Source of the DNA: Trichobilharzia szidati
Lineage: Eukaryota > Platyhelminthes > Trematoda > Strigeidida > Schistosomatidae
Length of the DNA stretch: 64,000 bases
Reading direction: 5' to 3'
Assembly: GCA_944472155.2 (NCBI GenBank)
Contig: OX235275.1
Coordinates: 53,399,228 to 53,463,227, forward strand
The notes under the pieces were generated by a model. It was given only the letters and a program-made list of their open reading frames with translations. It ran no database searches and had not been told where the DNA came from. The translations under genes and the position numbers were made by a program. Shown one piece after another: positions 23,693 through 34,446 of the stretch; position 1 is the first letter of the stretch; each line of letters starts with the position of its first letter.

Positions 23693-24640
23693 CAATTAAT
23701 AGTGTTCTCTGAGCTGATTGGTTTAGTTGCGGAGCTTTCGTCATCCTTCTGGACAACATCTTCAGCGCAGTATTTAGCATAAAGTGGAATGATTAAAATT
23801 TCTTCATGAGTGGTGATAGAATTGCGTCTCCTGGTAACTATCTTTACATATGTACTGACCATTTTCTATTAACTTGAATTTTAAACTTTCTGGTTACCTG
23901 ATTTACTTTTTATTATTTGGTATATTTCGTCTGGATTAACTAACGTGCTTGTTAGTTGCATTTTTGTTTGAGTACCAGGCTTCTAGGAATTCCCTGACTG
24001 CACTTTTGGCGTTTCCTCTGTCTAAGATTTTGGCATTATCCCAATCAAATTGATGTCCATAATTGTCTATATGCATTGATACTAAAGAATATATATTGTG
24101 TATTTCACAGCTGATTTGTGTTCTTGGATTCTGATTCGAAGGGGACGCCCACTTTGACCGATGTAATGCCTGTTGCAGTCCATACAATTTATTTTGTAAA
24201 TGGTATTGATTTTATCTCCTTTTTCTGTTGGATCTTTTGGTTTGCATAATATCGAATTAAGCGATTTGACTGGCTTGTGTGATATACCTTTTCCAAACGG
24301 TTTCAGTATTCTAGCTGTTATTTCAGAGATATTCTTCATGTATGGTAGAATGAATTTTCTTGTGATCTTTGATGATGGTTGTTTGTTGGTGTTTTGATTC
24401 GACTTTAAACACACTTTTTGATGAAATTGTGACGGGGATAACCATTCTTTTTGAAGACCGTTCCATTCTTTTCAACTCTGGATTGCTACAATGTGTGTTT
24501 GAACTTTTTCTAAACAATGTCTGCACACAGTTTCATTTGTGAGTAACTGATTTATTGCTATCTACGCAACTAAACCAATCAGCTCAGAGAACACTATTAA
24601 TTGCAAATCATCCACCTGAGCTACAAATCTTCTCTATTAT
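23693..24640 (-). mobile_element. PLE family A, 5'-truncated, with perfect 39 bp inverted ends
   Basis: Flanked by a 14 bp duplication, atattaatactatg, at 23679-23692 and 24641-24654. The minus strand holds the GIY-YIG part (INTIYKINCMDCNRHYIGQSGRPLRIRIQEHK near 24100-24210) and the EFLEAWYSNKNATNKHV tail, with frameshifts. 23693-23731 and 24565-24603 are perfect 39 bp inverted repeats of the 3' end. It is inserted into a DNA transposon copy. Confidence 0.9.
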
Positions 24641-24663
24641 ATATTAATACTATGTCTAAACAG

Positions 24664-26437
24664 ACCTGGAAACACTCTACCAAACAACTAGGTACCTCTC
24701 AGGCAAAAATTCGTCACAAATTAAGCCAATGAAGGATGACAACGGAAAGTCAATCACCAAAGAAGTGGAGCAAAGGAAACACTGGGTTGAACACTTCAAA
24801 AGACTACTAAACCGACCGCCACCTACAACGCGCCCAACAATACCAACAACGGAAGCAGAATTACCAGTGAACATCAACCCCCCGAGGAGAACAGAAGTCC
24901 TGAAAGCAATCAAGATGCTGAAAACTGGAAAAGCAGCAGGACCAGATGGAATCCCAGCAGAAGCATTGAGAGTGGACCCAGAGACAACAGCGGACTTGAT
25001 GACGCCACTACTGGAGAAGGTGTGGAAAGAAGGCAAAGTACCCGAGGATTGGAAGAAAGGATACCTATTCAAACTACCAAAGAAAGGAGACTTAAGTCAA
25101 TGCAAGAACTGGCGCGGAATTATGCTCCTGTCCATCCCAAGCAAAATACTAAGCCGCATCATCCTGGAAAGGATCAAACAAGCCCTGGATGAAAAACTTC
25201 GACCGGAACAAGCTGGATTCAGGAGAAACGAGTCATGTATTGATCAAATCGCCACACTACGGATCATCATTGAACAAAGTTTGGAATGGCAGTCACCTCT
25301 CTATCTCAACTTCATCGACTTTGAAAAGGCCTTCGACAGCGTCGATCGAGAGGTGATTTGGCAACTACTTCGCTACTACGGGGTGCCGCCGACAATTAGA
25401 CATCTCATCCAACAGTTGTATGACAACGCTGCATGCCAAGTAATCCACAACGGGAAGCTCACGGAATCCTTCGAAGTGAAGACAGGAGTAAGACAGGGTT
25501 GCCTACTATCCACAATGATTTTCCTGATTGCAGTAGGTTGGATAATGCGACAGACAGCGGGCAATGAGGAAACAGGCATAAAATGGACTCACACAAAGGA
25601 CTTGGAGGATCTGGACTTCGCCGATGATATATGTCTGATTTCCCACAAACTGGAAGATATGCAAGTGAAAAGTAACAAGTTGTCAGAAGAAGCATCAAAG
25701 ATAGCAAGGACTTCAGGTGAACATGGAGAAAACAGAGGTGATGAAGGTTCCTGGGTAACACCGCCAACAGCAGCAACAACAACAGACAACAATCAGCATA
25801 AATGGAAGGAACCTGAAAGAAACAACCTCCTTTACCTACTTGGGAAGCATTGTTTCAACTACAGGCAGATGGAACTGACGAGGATATCAAAGCGAGGATC
25901 GGGAAAGCAAGACAAGTTTTCACTACTCTGAAGTCTGTGTGGAGGTCAACAACATTCAGCGTCAAAAATAAGATCGGGATTTTCAACTCCAATGTGAAGT
26001 CAGTACTACTATACGGATCAGAGACTTGGCGTGTCACAAAGGGCACCTCAAACAAGCTACAGACATTCATTAACAGATGTCTTCGCTCAATACTCAAGAT
26101 CAGATGGCTGGAAAGGATCAGCAACAAAGATCTCTGGGAGCAAACCAACCAGGAACCGATTGTGAAACAAATAGGCAGGAAGAAATGGAGATGGATTAGC
26201 CACACTCTGAGGAAACCAGCAAGTGACATCACTAGACAAGCCATTGCTCGAGTGGAACCCGAAAGGGAAGCGACGAGTTGGTCGTCCAAGGGTGACCTGG
26301 AGGAGATCATGTGAAGAGGAGATGAAAACGTGTGGGCAGACTTGGAGCCAGGTGAAAACTCTAGCAGAGAACCGAACGCAATGGAGACGCATGGCTAAAG
26401 CCCTATGTCCCTCTAGGAACTAAAGGAAATAATCATA
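24664..26437 (+). mobile_element. RTE-clade retrotransposon (family A), longest copy
   Basis: Bounded by a 12 bp target duplication, atgtctaaacag at 24652-24663 and 26438-26449, and ending in the family's AAT-rich tail. The reverse transcriptase frame runs from about 24729 with KAAGPDGIPAEAL, RPEQAGFRRNESCIDQIATLR, FIDFEKAFDSVDR, TGVRQGCLLS and FADDICL, all typical of the RTE clade. A frameshift near 25735 breaks it. The C-terminal region resumes at about 25850 (RIGKARQVFTTLKSVWRS to RKKWRWISHTLRK) and a second shift near 26240 leads to the end CPSRN. The element is 5'-truncated, with no endonuclease domain. It lies in sense orientation inside the + gene's intron, immediately beside a PLE within a DNA transposon. 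Confidence 0.92.
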
Positions 26438-26684
26438 ATGTCTAAACAGTAATTAAAAACGTGATATGGGTGAAATTCGCTCCTTAGTTAGTGAATAGCG
26501 CGTTCATGGTTGCGCGCTATGTGATAATGACAAGTGTCGTTAGCCAGCGGTGATTAGCATGCGTTCAAGGTCGTCATTGGAGCGTTTGCATCTCTGCGGC
26601 GCTATTGTTTAACTTCGCCGAATGTTTCATTGTTTAACTTATGTACGCATTTTCCTTACTTTATTTTTTTCTTTGGCTAATCAG

Positions 26685-27025
26685 TGATCACATTTGCAAT
26701 TGACGCGACTCATCCAAAATTATTTATGAAAAAACAAAAAACCGCTCACTCAAATGTACCTAGTATCTTTTCGATATATACTGGTCAACAACAACAACAA
26801 CAACAATGTCAGATTGATAGTGAAGTAGATAACGCTGACAATGATGATGATGAACTTCCCCCGGCTGGTATACCAGTTGAAAAATTACTACAAGTTATAC
26901 AAATGCCAAAATCACTGCCTAATAATTCTGATAAGTCTTCAAAGAATGATGGTGATGGAAATATTTATAAACAAGCGTTGAATCTACTTGATGCAATGGT
27001 TTCACATATTACTAAAGATTCCTAA
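26685..27025 (+). CDS. unidentified protein, C-terminal exon
   Basis: Terminal exon after the acceptor ctttggctaatcag|TGATCA, completing the codon split by the donor at 15575. It encodes 113 residues ending HITKDS before TAA. The segment starts MITFAIDATHPKLF, runs through a Gln tract (seven Gln) and an acidic stretch (DNADNDDDE), then a more ordered-looking tail containing IPVEKLLQVI and YKQALNLLDAMVSHI that may form short amphipathic helices. I recognise no domain. The intron to the previous exon is 11,110 bp and full of transposons. The target-site copy of a DNA transposon stops only 57 bp upstream of this exon. A (TA)n tract and an antisense PLE follow the stop within 100 bp, so the 3' UTR probably enters repeat sequence. 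Confidence 0.7.
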
Positions 27026-27109
27026 TATATGTAAATATATATATATATATATGTATGTTTTTCTATTGATTGACGTGTTCTTGTTCCATAAGATTTCTGA
27101 CTATAGCGT

Positions 27110-27800
27110 TACAAATCTGAGCGCCAGTTAAAATAGCATGTTCTTCACTTTGTAGATTACTTTGAAGGAGGAGGCGTTTGTTGAGATGGAATGACCACCA
27201 GTGTTGATGAGGTGTTCGATTATTGCACCCCCCTTTCTGCAGCCACGCTGGATAGTGTTCTTTGACCCTTTTTTTGACAGAGGATGCGCGTTGAACGACC
27301 GATGTACCTGGCTGGCTTCACAGCAACAGGTGAACTGATATATACACATAGAAGTAGTGGTCAGGTGCGGGATCTTGTCCTTTGGGCTTCTGCAGATCAG
27401 CGGGCACTACTCTCGATGTTGCCGCAAGGGAAGTTCTTCTTAAAGAGGTGGAGATTCTCCTTCTAAGGATGTCACTGAGTGTAGGTCTCCTTTGAAGTCG
27501 CGGTTCATATAAAGTATCTTTTTTGGCAAGCGGATGCTGTCTCTTGCTTTTGGATTTTTTGTTTGATGTTTTTGTCTACGAATCTTCATAGGTAACCGTT
27601 TTGTACGAAGGTTTCTTTCAGGAAGTTTAGTTCTTCTTCTTCTTCCATGATATCAGAGCTGCAGATGCGTTGGACGCGAGTGGCAAGAGATCTAATTAGA
27701 TTTCTTTTCCGACTGATTGGTACCCAGCTGTGTAGAAGCTTGTCAGTTGGCCGTTCCATGTAGGATGGTTAGAGAAAGTCTGGTAGAGGGGATTACGTCA
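27110..27800 (-). mobile_element. PLE family C fragment behind the + gene
   Basis: Encodes MCIYQFTCCCEASQVHRSF and GCRKGGAIIEHLINTGGHSI in antisense. It begins within 100 bp of the stop codon of the + gene, so that gene's 3' UTR may end inside it. Confidence 0.7.
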
Positions 27801-27889
27801 TACTTCTCCATGTGTTAATATGATTGGTTATTTGACAGTGTGTGTGTGTGAGAGAGAGAGTTGGTCGAAACACTATCTAAAGATATCAC

Positions 27890-28110
27890 CTTTCGTGGTA
27901 ACGAATCAACCTAGTGACCTATCGCCTAACAAATATGCCGAAACGAAAATGGAGATGAATTAAGCTGTTGTGAAGGACATCATGTGCCAGTCAGGTCATC
28001 GAGTGGGACTCGAACGGGTGACGACAAGTTGGGTGTCATCTTGAGGGGTAACATGGAAGGAGGAGATGAAAGCCTATAAGCAATCGTAAAATCAGTTAAA
28101 ACAAAAAAAC
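27890..28110 (+). mobile_element. ancient RTE-like remnant
   Basis: Degenerate match to the RTE C-terminus (nanatatgcc/ggagatgaa blocks corresponding to ICRRKWRWI and the terminal RRSCEEE). No open frame. A similar worn piece sits at 215-420. Confidence 0.45.
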
Positions 28111-28267
28111 TGTGGAGAACAGAATAAAATCGATTATTTTCTATTCCTTGATATTGTACACGTTATGTGTAGATTCTATGAAAATCCATTGATGAATCAC
28201 TCTCTCTCTCTGTAGCTACCTATATTACTTTCTAATAGAAGTTTAGCTGTGCCCCACCTTATCATGC

Positions 28268-28960
28268 GATTGTCTGTAAGAATGGGATGTGCTCTGTACC
28301 GTCTCATTGTCAAGTATTGATGCAAGATTCTTAGGAGTTACCTTTGCAGATGAACCGTTTGGAGTTACCGAAAAGTTCGTGTATCTAGGTAGTTATTATG
28401 TGAGTGCTGACAGTGTGACGAATGAAATCTCTAATTGTATAGCAAAAGCCAGGGTTGCACACGTCGCTTTAGGCCACCTGTGTTGCCGTCAAAGGTTGAA
28501 CTTGCAATGCTCCGGTGCATGCAGTCTCTCTCTACACGTGTGAAACCTGACGTCTCCTAATAGAGAATGTGCAACGATTTTATGTATTCAACCATTGCTG
28601 TCTCCGTAGAATTGCTCACGTCCCACGGCATCGTCGTGTGAGTAATTCTTAAGTCAGGCAGCGTGTATGTGGACACAGTGGAGGTCACCACTAATTGAGT
28701 GTCGTCATCCGGAAACATCGGCTTAAACAAATGTCATCCTAGAGTCTTTCGTACCGGCCTCCGTTCGCTAGCCCTGGTAAGGGATGGAAAAAGAGGAAAG
28801 GTGGTCAGCGTATGACGTGGAGTGAAGGATATTTATGTTCGCTTAGCATTAGTTGATACATCAAACACACTGGTTGCGGTCCGAATGATAGTTCGAATCA
28901 GTGGTGCAAAACGTTATCACATATAGCCAAGAATCGGAACCATTGGTGAATATGCTGCAA
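28268..28960 (+). mobile_element. third RTE-like lineage, remnant
   Basis: Encodes VTEKFVYLGSYYVSADSVTNEISNCIAKARVA, then after a frameshift VQRFYVFNHCCLRRIAHV and a C-terminal tail. This is the same architecture as RTE family B but a clearly different sequence. Truncated and out of frame. Confidence 0.6.
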
Positions 28961-29280
28961 TTTTCTTTTCTTTTTCTGAAAGTAACATGAAGTGATGAGT
29001 GTTGAATGTAGTCATGACAAGTAATGCTTGCTAACTTTCTGTATGATGTTCTTGTGTGGAGCATCTTTCACAAAATGTGATCAAGATTTGGCCGGATAGT
29101 TCTACAAACTTCTCTACCTGAGTGAAAAGTAGACATATACACATAGAAGAGACACATTATATTTGTATAAATAATTTCAGCAAAATTGAAATCTGATACG
29201 AAGAATATTCTTTTCAATAATTTCTCCTCTTCAGGTTCTTACAATTATAATATTTGTTGTCGTTACAATTATCATTATTG

Positions 29281-29700
29281 TTTCTTTTAATTCCTAGAGG
29301 AACATAGGGCTTCAGCCGTGCGTCTCCATTGCGGTCGGTTCTCTGCTAGAGTCTTCACCTGGCTCCGAACAATAAGATCGACTAAACCGGAACTTTGTAT
29401 CCAAAAAAAGAGAACACGTCTAGACACTGTTCCTACCGTGGCCAAACATGGATTAGTGATTCTTCTCACCAAGAGTCTGGTAGAGGGGATTGCGTCATAC
29501 TAATCCGTGTGTTAATATGATTGGCTATTTGACAGTGAAAGAGCGAGGGTGGAGGTTGATAACGACTTGAGGGGTACGTCGTAGTGTTGAAGTAGTTTTC
29601 AAATTACTTCTCGGTCAGCGCCTCCCTGTCGAAAGCCTTTTCAAAGTCGATGAAGTTGAGGTCGGTAGAGGTTTGACTGCCATTCTATGCTCTATTTAAT
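29281..29700 (-). mobile_element. RTE family A fragments, rearranged
   Basis: 29281-29360 is the last codons and tail of the family (SQVKTLAENRPQWRRTAEALCSSRN). 29590-29700 matches the AFDSVDREVI and SIEWQSNLY region in antisense. The piece between (29375-29485) matches the repeat at 3450-3535. Internal deletion and rearrangement are evident. Confidence 0.65.
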
Positions 29701-29969
29701 AATTGTCTTGAGACACAAGTGCAACCAATTTTCAAACACCAACCTCTTAATAAGGATTAACTAAACGCAAAAGATACCACCTAGTACACACTAAAAATGA
29801 TCGAACTTGCACATTCCATCCCCATATAGCACTACGATATTTATCATAGGTACTTGGTTAGTGGTAGGTCTCATATCTCACTTGCATCAAAACTTGGCCA
29901 TATGACATCACTGCTATTTCCAGTCACTTTTCACTTAAATAAACTTTCCAGCCTGGTAGTGCACACAGG

Positions 29970-30112
29970 TGACTGAAAAATGGCGATCTAGTCAAGTAAT
30001 GAAGTCTCGAGCCTAACACTAGATGTGACTACTGAACGGTGACCGGATCATCACACAATTGAACGTACTTTATGCACTGACGCATACAGTTGTTGATGAA
30101 AGCACTGCACTA
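29970..30112 (+). repeat. 5' module shared by two chimeric RTE-B copies
   Basis: Sequence starting aaaaatggcgatctagtcaa and ending gaaagcactgcac is nearly identical to 44753-44883. In both places it is joined to RTE family B at the same base. It has no visible coding capacity. Confidence 0.75.
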
Positions 30113-31022
30113 AGATGATGTTACAGGACTGGATTACACTGACTCCTAGTTTAGAAATAGGGAGTGAAGTGGTAGAGCACGTGGACTGCTTAACATATTT
30201 GGGAAGTACCATCAGCCCCAACGGGTTGATCTCTCACGAAATCTCAGAACGGACACAGAGGGCTAGTTTCGCATGTGCCAGTTTACGCCGTCTCTGGCGT
30301 AGACATGATATCCGGCTATCGACCAAAGGGCGGGTGTACTGCTCATCAGTCCGCTCCGTCCTCTTTTATGGCTGTGAGACCTGGCACTGAGAGTGGAAGA
30401 CATAAAAAGATTAGCTGTCTTTGATCATAGATGTCTGCATTCTATCTCCCGTGTCAGATGGTGGTATAATAGAGTGGACAATATTGAGGTTAGGCGTCGA
30501 GTGCTAGGTAAATGGGAGGGGAATCAATCGACGAGACTGTGAAATTATATCGACTGAGATGGTTAGGACATTTGTTACGCATGCATCCCTGGCCATCGCC
30601 TTCCTCGACGGGCAATATTAGCTGACATAGGGTCAGGCTGGAAAAGAGCTAGCGGCGGTCAAACGAAAACTTGGCTTCATCAGTCAGTGAAATCTACAAC
30701 AGTTAGTCTAAGCCACGTAGGAAGGTGTAGACTTCTTGACTGGTTGGAGTCCTCGGGACGGTAAAAACCAATGGTCGGAAAAAATTGGTGACATGCCTCA
30801 AAATCGTTTTCAATGGCTGGCCCAGATGCATCCACTCCTTATGACTTATGATTTCCAATTAAACTATATTGTTCTTCGTTATCACTACTCCTTTGTCTCA
30901 CACCTCAAATTACTGTCTCTAATATGCATTTCTTCTCTTACTTTGTGTGCTACATGGAGTGTGGCGATTTGAACTGCCGCACATCGGTGCAAAGTTCTAT
31001 GTCGAAAACAGACAGGCAGACT
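30113..31022 (+). mobile_element. RTE family B, chimeric 5' end
   Basis: Begins at the MMLQDW codons and carries VEHVDCLTYLGSTISPNG, RRHDIRLSTKGRVYCSS and VLFYGCETWH. It then frameshifts several times and ends with the family 3' UTR and a short GACAGGCAGA tail at about 31010-31022. About 140 bp directly upstream (from 29970) is shared with the copy at 44.75 kb, although it is not RTE sequence. Confidence 0.82.
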
Positions 31023-31181
31023 AAAATTAAGCATATACCCCCATCTCTTGTGTGTAGTCGCAAGCGAACATATCACGTGAAATTTAACAAATATATAAGT
31101 CATTTCATCAGTATAAAATTTATAATATTCTGTAAATACAAGACAGACGTCTAAGATGAATTGCACATACACACAGACACA

Positions 31182-31703
31182 CTATGTTGAAACAATCTTT
31201 GTGGGTGATTTTTGAATTTGAGCCAGATTAGCTTTATAACATGATAGGCTGCATAAAGAACGTCCAGTCTTTGGACATTCATAACGTCGAACACAACCGC
31301 AACCCATATCACACATACGTAGCTTTGGTGTTTCATTAGTAGTAGGCTTGTTAAAATTTGCATGTAAATATTCGTGTGTTGCAGGTAGACAAATAACAGT
31401 TGACTCGGATAGACGAGAGGATGAAATGAAACGTATGTAGTTTGGATTAGATGGTTGCAAGTGTAACCCGCCACCGTCGGGGACTGAAATGCATTCTGAT
31501 TTGTCTTCAGCCACTGGAGGTGGCGGTGGTGGTGTAATCCCTTCAGTACTATTTATCTCTGCAGACTCTGCATACACTTCGTTATCCGATTGTTGTTGTG
31601 AAGCGAGTACATTATCGTCATGATCTTCTCTTGACGGTGAGTCATTGGTTTGAATTCTTCTACCTCGGCCTCGTCCACGTCCGCTTACTCCATTGGAGCT
31701 AAT
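31182..31703 (-). CDS. INO80B: INO80 complex subunit B, exon 3 (HIT zinc finger)
   Basis: Last exon, 174 codons including the TAG stop, residues 194-366. The acceptor is ttctaattctag|ATTAGC in phase 0, matching the donor of exon 2 across a 2,743 bp intron. The exon opens with an RG-rich stretch (SGRGRGRGRR), which parallels the RG-rich linker after the PAPA-1 region in vertebrate INO80B. A proline run (TPPPPPPVAED) follows, then a C-terminal HIT-type zinc finger (residues about 324-348) with Cys spaced in CDMGCGCV, YECP, LCSLSC. The order PAPA-1, RG linker, HIT finger is diagnostic for INO80B and separates it from other HIT proteins. The coding sequence is intact. The stop is followed by AT-rich sequence without a clear AATAAA, and RTE-derived sequence ends about 160 bp further downstream. 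Confidence 0.92.
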   Translation of the reverse strand: MSSNGVSGRGRGRGRRIQTNDSPSREDHDDNVLASQQQSDNEVYAESAEINSTEGITPPPPPPVAEDKSECISVPDGGGLHLQPSNPNYIRFISSSRLSESTVICLPATHEYLHANFNKPTTNETPKLRMCDMGCGCVRRYECPKTGRSLCSLSCYKANLAQIQKSPTKIVST

Positions 31704-31871
31704 CTAGAATTAGAAATATTGTACAATTGTAGCAATTCATTTTAAATATTGCACGTTTAAACTTTGATAAGCTTAATTTGATTAGTGAAAATCATAAAGC
31801 TGGTTTAACGGCTAGGATATCACATAATTAATTCCTTATTTATTTTCTATACTGCAGTCGTTACCTTGACT

Positions 31872-32100
31872 TGTGCGTCGGCGGAACAGCGGTAGAATGC
31901 TCGCCAACCACGCCTAATGTGGTCCGGGGTTCGATCCTCAGCCACCGACTCACTCCTTTACCTCGCTAAAACAGTAATAAGACTGGTAAAGAGGGAAGGT
32001 TGGGCATGAGGTGGCTAGCAACCCCATCCCGTAGAAATAAACATCACTGCTACCCAGAACTTCGAGCCTCTAGCTTGAAGCCTACCTTGACTTCAACAAC
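31872..32100 (+). mobile_element. tRNA-derived SINE (type 2)
   Basis: Head tgtgcgtcggcggaacagcgg, B box ggggttcgatcct (31926-31938), then the body with gggcatgaggtggctagcaa. One arm of an inverted pair with 32185-32421. Confidence 0.82.
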
Positions 32101-32184
32101 TAAGATCTGATTAGCAAACTACTGTAATTTATGCTCGAAATAAATGAAACACATTGTCTAGCATGAAGGTTGATTTTTTTAAAT

Positions 32185-32421
32185 TCCTTTACGTTCCCAG
32201 TGGAAAATGGGGCTTCAAGCTAGAGGCTTGAAGTTTCGGTAGCAGTGGTGTTTATTTTTACGAGGTGGGGTTGCTAGCCACCTCATGCCCAACCTTCTCT
32301 CTTTACCAGTCTTATTACTGGCACAGAGAGGTAAAAGAGTGTGTCGGTGGCCGGGGATCGAACTCTGAACCACCTGAGTGGTCGGCGAGCACCCTACCGT
32401 TGTGCCACCGAAGCACACATC
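32185..32421 (-). mobile_element. tRNA-derived SINE (type 2), inverted partner
   Basis: Minus-strand copy of the same SINE (B box complement ggggatcgaact near 32353; body ttgctagccacctcatgccc). It lies about 85 bp from the + copy, in INO80B intron 2. Confidence 0.82.
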
Positions 32422-32469
32422 ACTGACATCACTCAGTGATTTAAGGTAAATGGTCTTATGTCAAATCCC

Positions 32470-33250
32470 TAAAAATGCCAGAATATTGACTTCTCCTTTA
32501 GACTTAAAAGTGATCTATACAACGACTGGTCAGTATACATGATGCTTGTAGCACAGAGGGAACTGTAATAGAAACTAGGTCCAACTCAAAATACCTTGGT
32601 ATATTATAGTTGGATCCTCTGACCTTACTTGGTCATCCTATATTTCATCGATCTCCAAGAAGATGTTCCATCTAAGCTTCTACATTAAGAAGCTAAGGCA
32701 GTCTGGAATCACTCAACCTCTTCTTTTACAGCTTGTCAAAACTTGCATCTTACCTATTGTACTTTACTGCTCCCACTCCTTAGTCTTTCCTGGTCTACTG
32801 CTAAAGGACTATGTCACTTTGAGAAGGGTATTAAAGGTTGTCAGCAGGGCAAGTGGTGTATAACTTAGTCAGCTTGTCACATCTAAACTCACACGAGAAA
32901 TGGTCTAAATTTATACTGTCTGACCCTCAACACCCAGCCCCTCTATTCTCAACTCTCCCCGCCTTGTATCTCATCTGGTAGAACTACAAGTCAGTACAAA
33001 AGATTATATGCTCGTACTGCCAGGTATAGGAACTCAACGATACTATATTTGGCCCCTGTTCTAATCGACAGAGATAATGTTAAGCGCGAAAACTATGAAT
33101 TACTACACTGTTAACAAAATAATTGGCTCTTTTTATGTTCTCCTAATTCTAATCTATGGTGACACTATCACAATTAACTAACAATCTTAACTACAAACAT
33201 GATTGTCATTATTTTACAATTTTCTTTTTGTTTATGATCTTACTGTCACT
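32470..33250 (+). mobile_element. CR1-type retrotransposon 3' fragment
   Basis: 32663-32863 encodes MFHLSFYIKKLRQSGITQPL then LPIVLYCSHSLVFPGLLLKD and ending VVSRASGV, the C-terminal region of a CR1-type ORF2. The rest of the frame is broken by stops. Confidence 0.72.
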
Positions 33251-33417
33251 ACTAATACCAAATAAGAATTTGCCGTTAACAATCCTGTAATATTATCTTT
33301 ATAATCGTTTTCAATATTATTCGATAAAATTAGAGGCAATCAAATGTACCTAATACTGAAAATTCCACACTGTAACATTAGTACTGCTGTTTTGGAATAA
33401 AGCGAATTGTGTGATCA

Positions 33418-33640
33418 TGTTAGATGGTTGAAGACAATCGGCAGAATGCTTTACCTGACTTAGGTTTCGTGCTAGTTGGCACCAGCGAGTCAACTGGGCG
33501 TATCTGAAACCTTGAAAGAACAGCTTGTGTCCCTTCTGAGATTCGAAATCGCGTCACCCAGTGAGTACTGCAGTCAGAGACGTTACCACTGAGCTATTCG
33601 GGTTCGCGGTTGACCTCCATTACGGTGCAGCAGGTCGGGT
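33418..33640 (-). mobile_element. tRNA-derived SINE (type 3)
   Basis: Complement carries cgaatagctcagtggtaacg (A box, near 33600-33580) and gatttcgaatctc (B box, near 33550). The body extends to tagatggttgaagacaatcg. Confidence 0.7.
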
Positions 33641-33721
33641 GTGAGAACAAATACTCGCCGAAGACATTAGCTAGCGGTCGCGCTATGTCGTGAATTGGCA
33701 GAAGTTAGAATTCATGGGCCA

Positions 33722-33935
33722 TTGGATCGGGTCCCAGTGGCCTAATGGTCTACGAGCTAGCTCACCTTATAACCGGAAGGTCCTGGGTTCGAACCCTGGC
33801 GGTGGGTGCGTACTGATGAAGAGTCTCAAACTAGAATGAAGCAACTGTCCAGTACTCCGAGCTGGTTTTCCAATGGTTCTCTAACCAATGCCAGCAGCTT
33901 ATGATGAAATCCTGTAACCAATCAATCAAATCCCT
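33722..33935 (+). mobile_element. tRNA-derived SINE (type 1), degenerate hammerhead
   Basis: A box tggcctaatgg (33738-33748), B box gggttcgaaccc near 33785-33796, and a hammerhead-like segment 33809-33855 keeping gtac/gtac stem I ends and actgtcc at the cleavage site, but with a damaged stem II and GAAG instead of GAAA. In INO80B intron 2, antisense to the gene. Confidence 0.82.
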
Positions 33936-33959
33936 ACAAACCACAATACTAGAAAACTG

Positions 33960-34355
33960 ACTGTATAGGATACTTTGATTGGACACTAGTAACTAACTAG
34001 TGTGATGTGTGTAGTCTTTTCTTTCGTGCAGACTGAATCCTATCAGTCAGTCACGTTTGCAATGCGGCCACCATTCTAGGTGGCTTGCCATCACGGTGCA
34101 CATTGAATCTCAGAAGCGACATGAGTTCCTTCAAAGTGGTTGCAGATACCCCTGCCTCTCTGATTGACTGGTGAGTGCCAACTAGCTTCCTGCCGATTGC
34201 CTCCAACCATCTAGCATCGACAATGCAAATCGCACCGTGATGGCGAGCCACTTAGTGGCATGGTGGCTACATTGCAAACCTGAATGACTGATAGAACTCA
34301 GCCTGTACCAAACAGAGGACTAGACACATTACACTAGTTACTGACTACTGTCATC
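33960..34355. repeat. fold-back SINE (type 3) repeat
   Basis: About 33985-34105 and 34225-34350 are imperfect inverted copies (gtgatgtgtgtagtc..tgccatcacggtgca and complement), with a type 3 SINE piece in the loop. Confidence 0.65.
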
Positions 34356-34446
34356 CAATCAAAGCAAATTATTATTAAAATGAAACTGTAATGGAAGGCT
34401 AACGACAACAACACCAAAACCAACAGGGGGAATAGTTACAACTTAC

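Larger units (their letters stand above)
23196..26619. mobile_element. same DNA transposon, second copy holding a PLE and an RTE
   Basis: The ends (ggcaaagttaaacaacagcg; complement of the right end ggcgaagttaaacaatagcg) are flanked by gagtgttt (23188-23195) and gaatgttt (26620-26627). The element's own sequence is 23196-23692 and 26450-26619. The middle is a PLE (23693-24640) and an RTE (24664-26437), each with its own target duplication. Confidence 0.88.
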
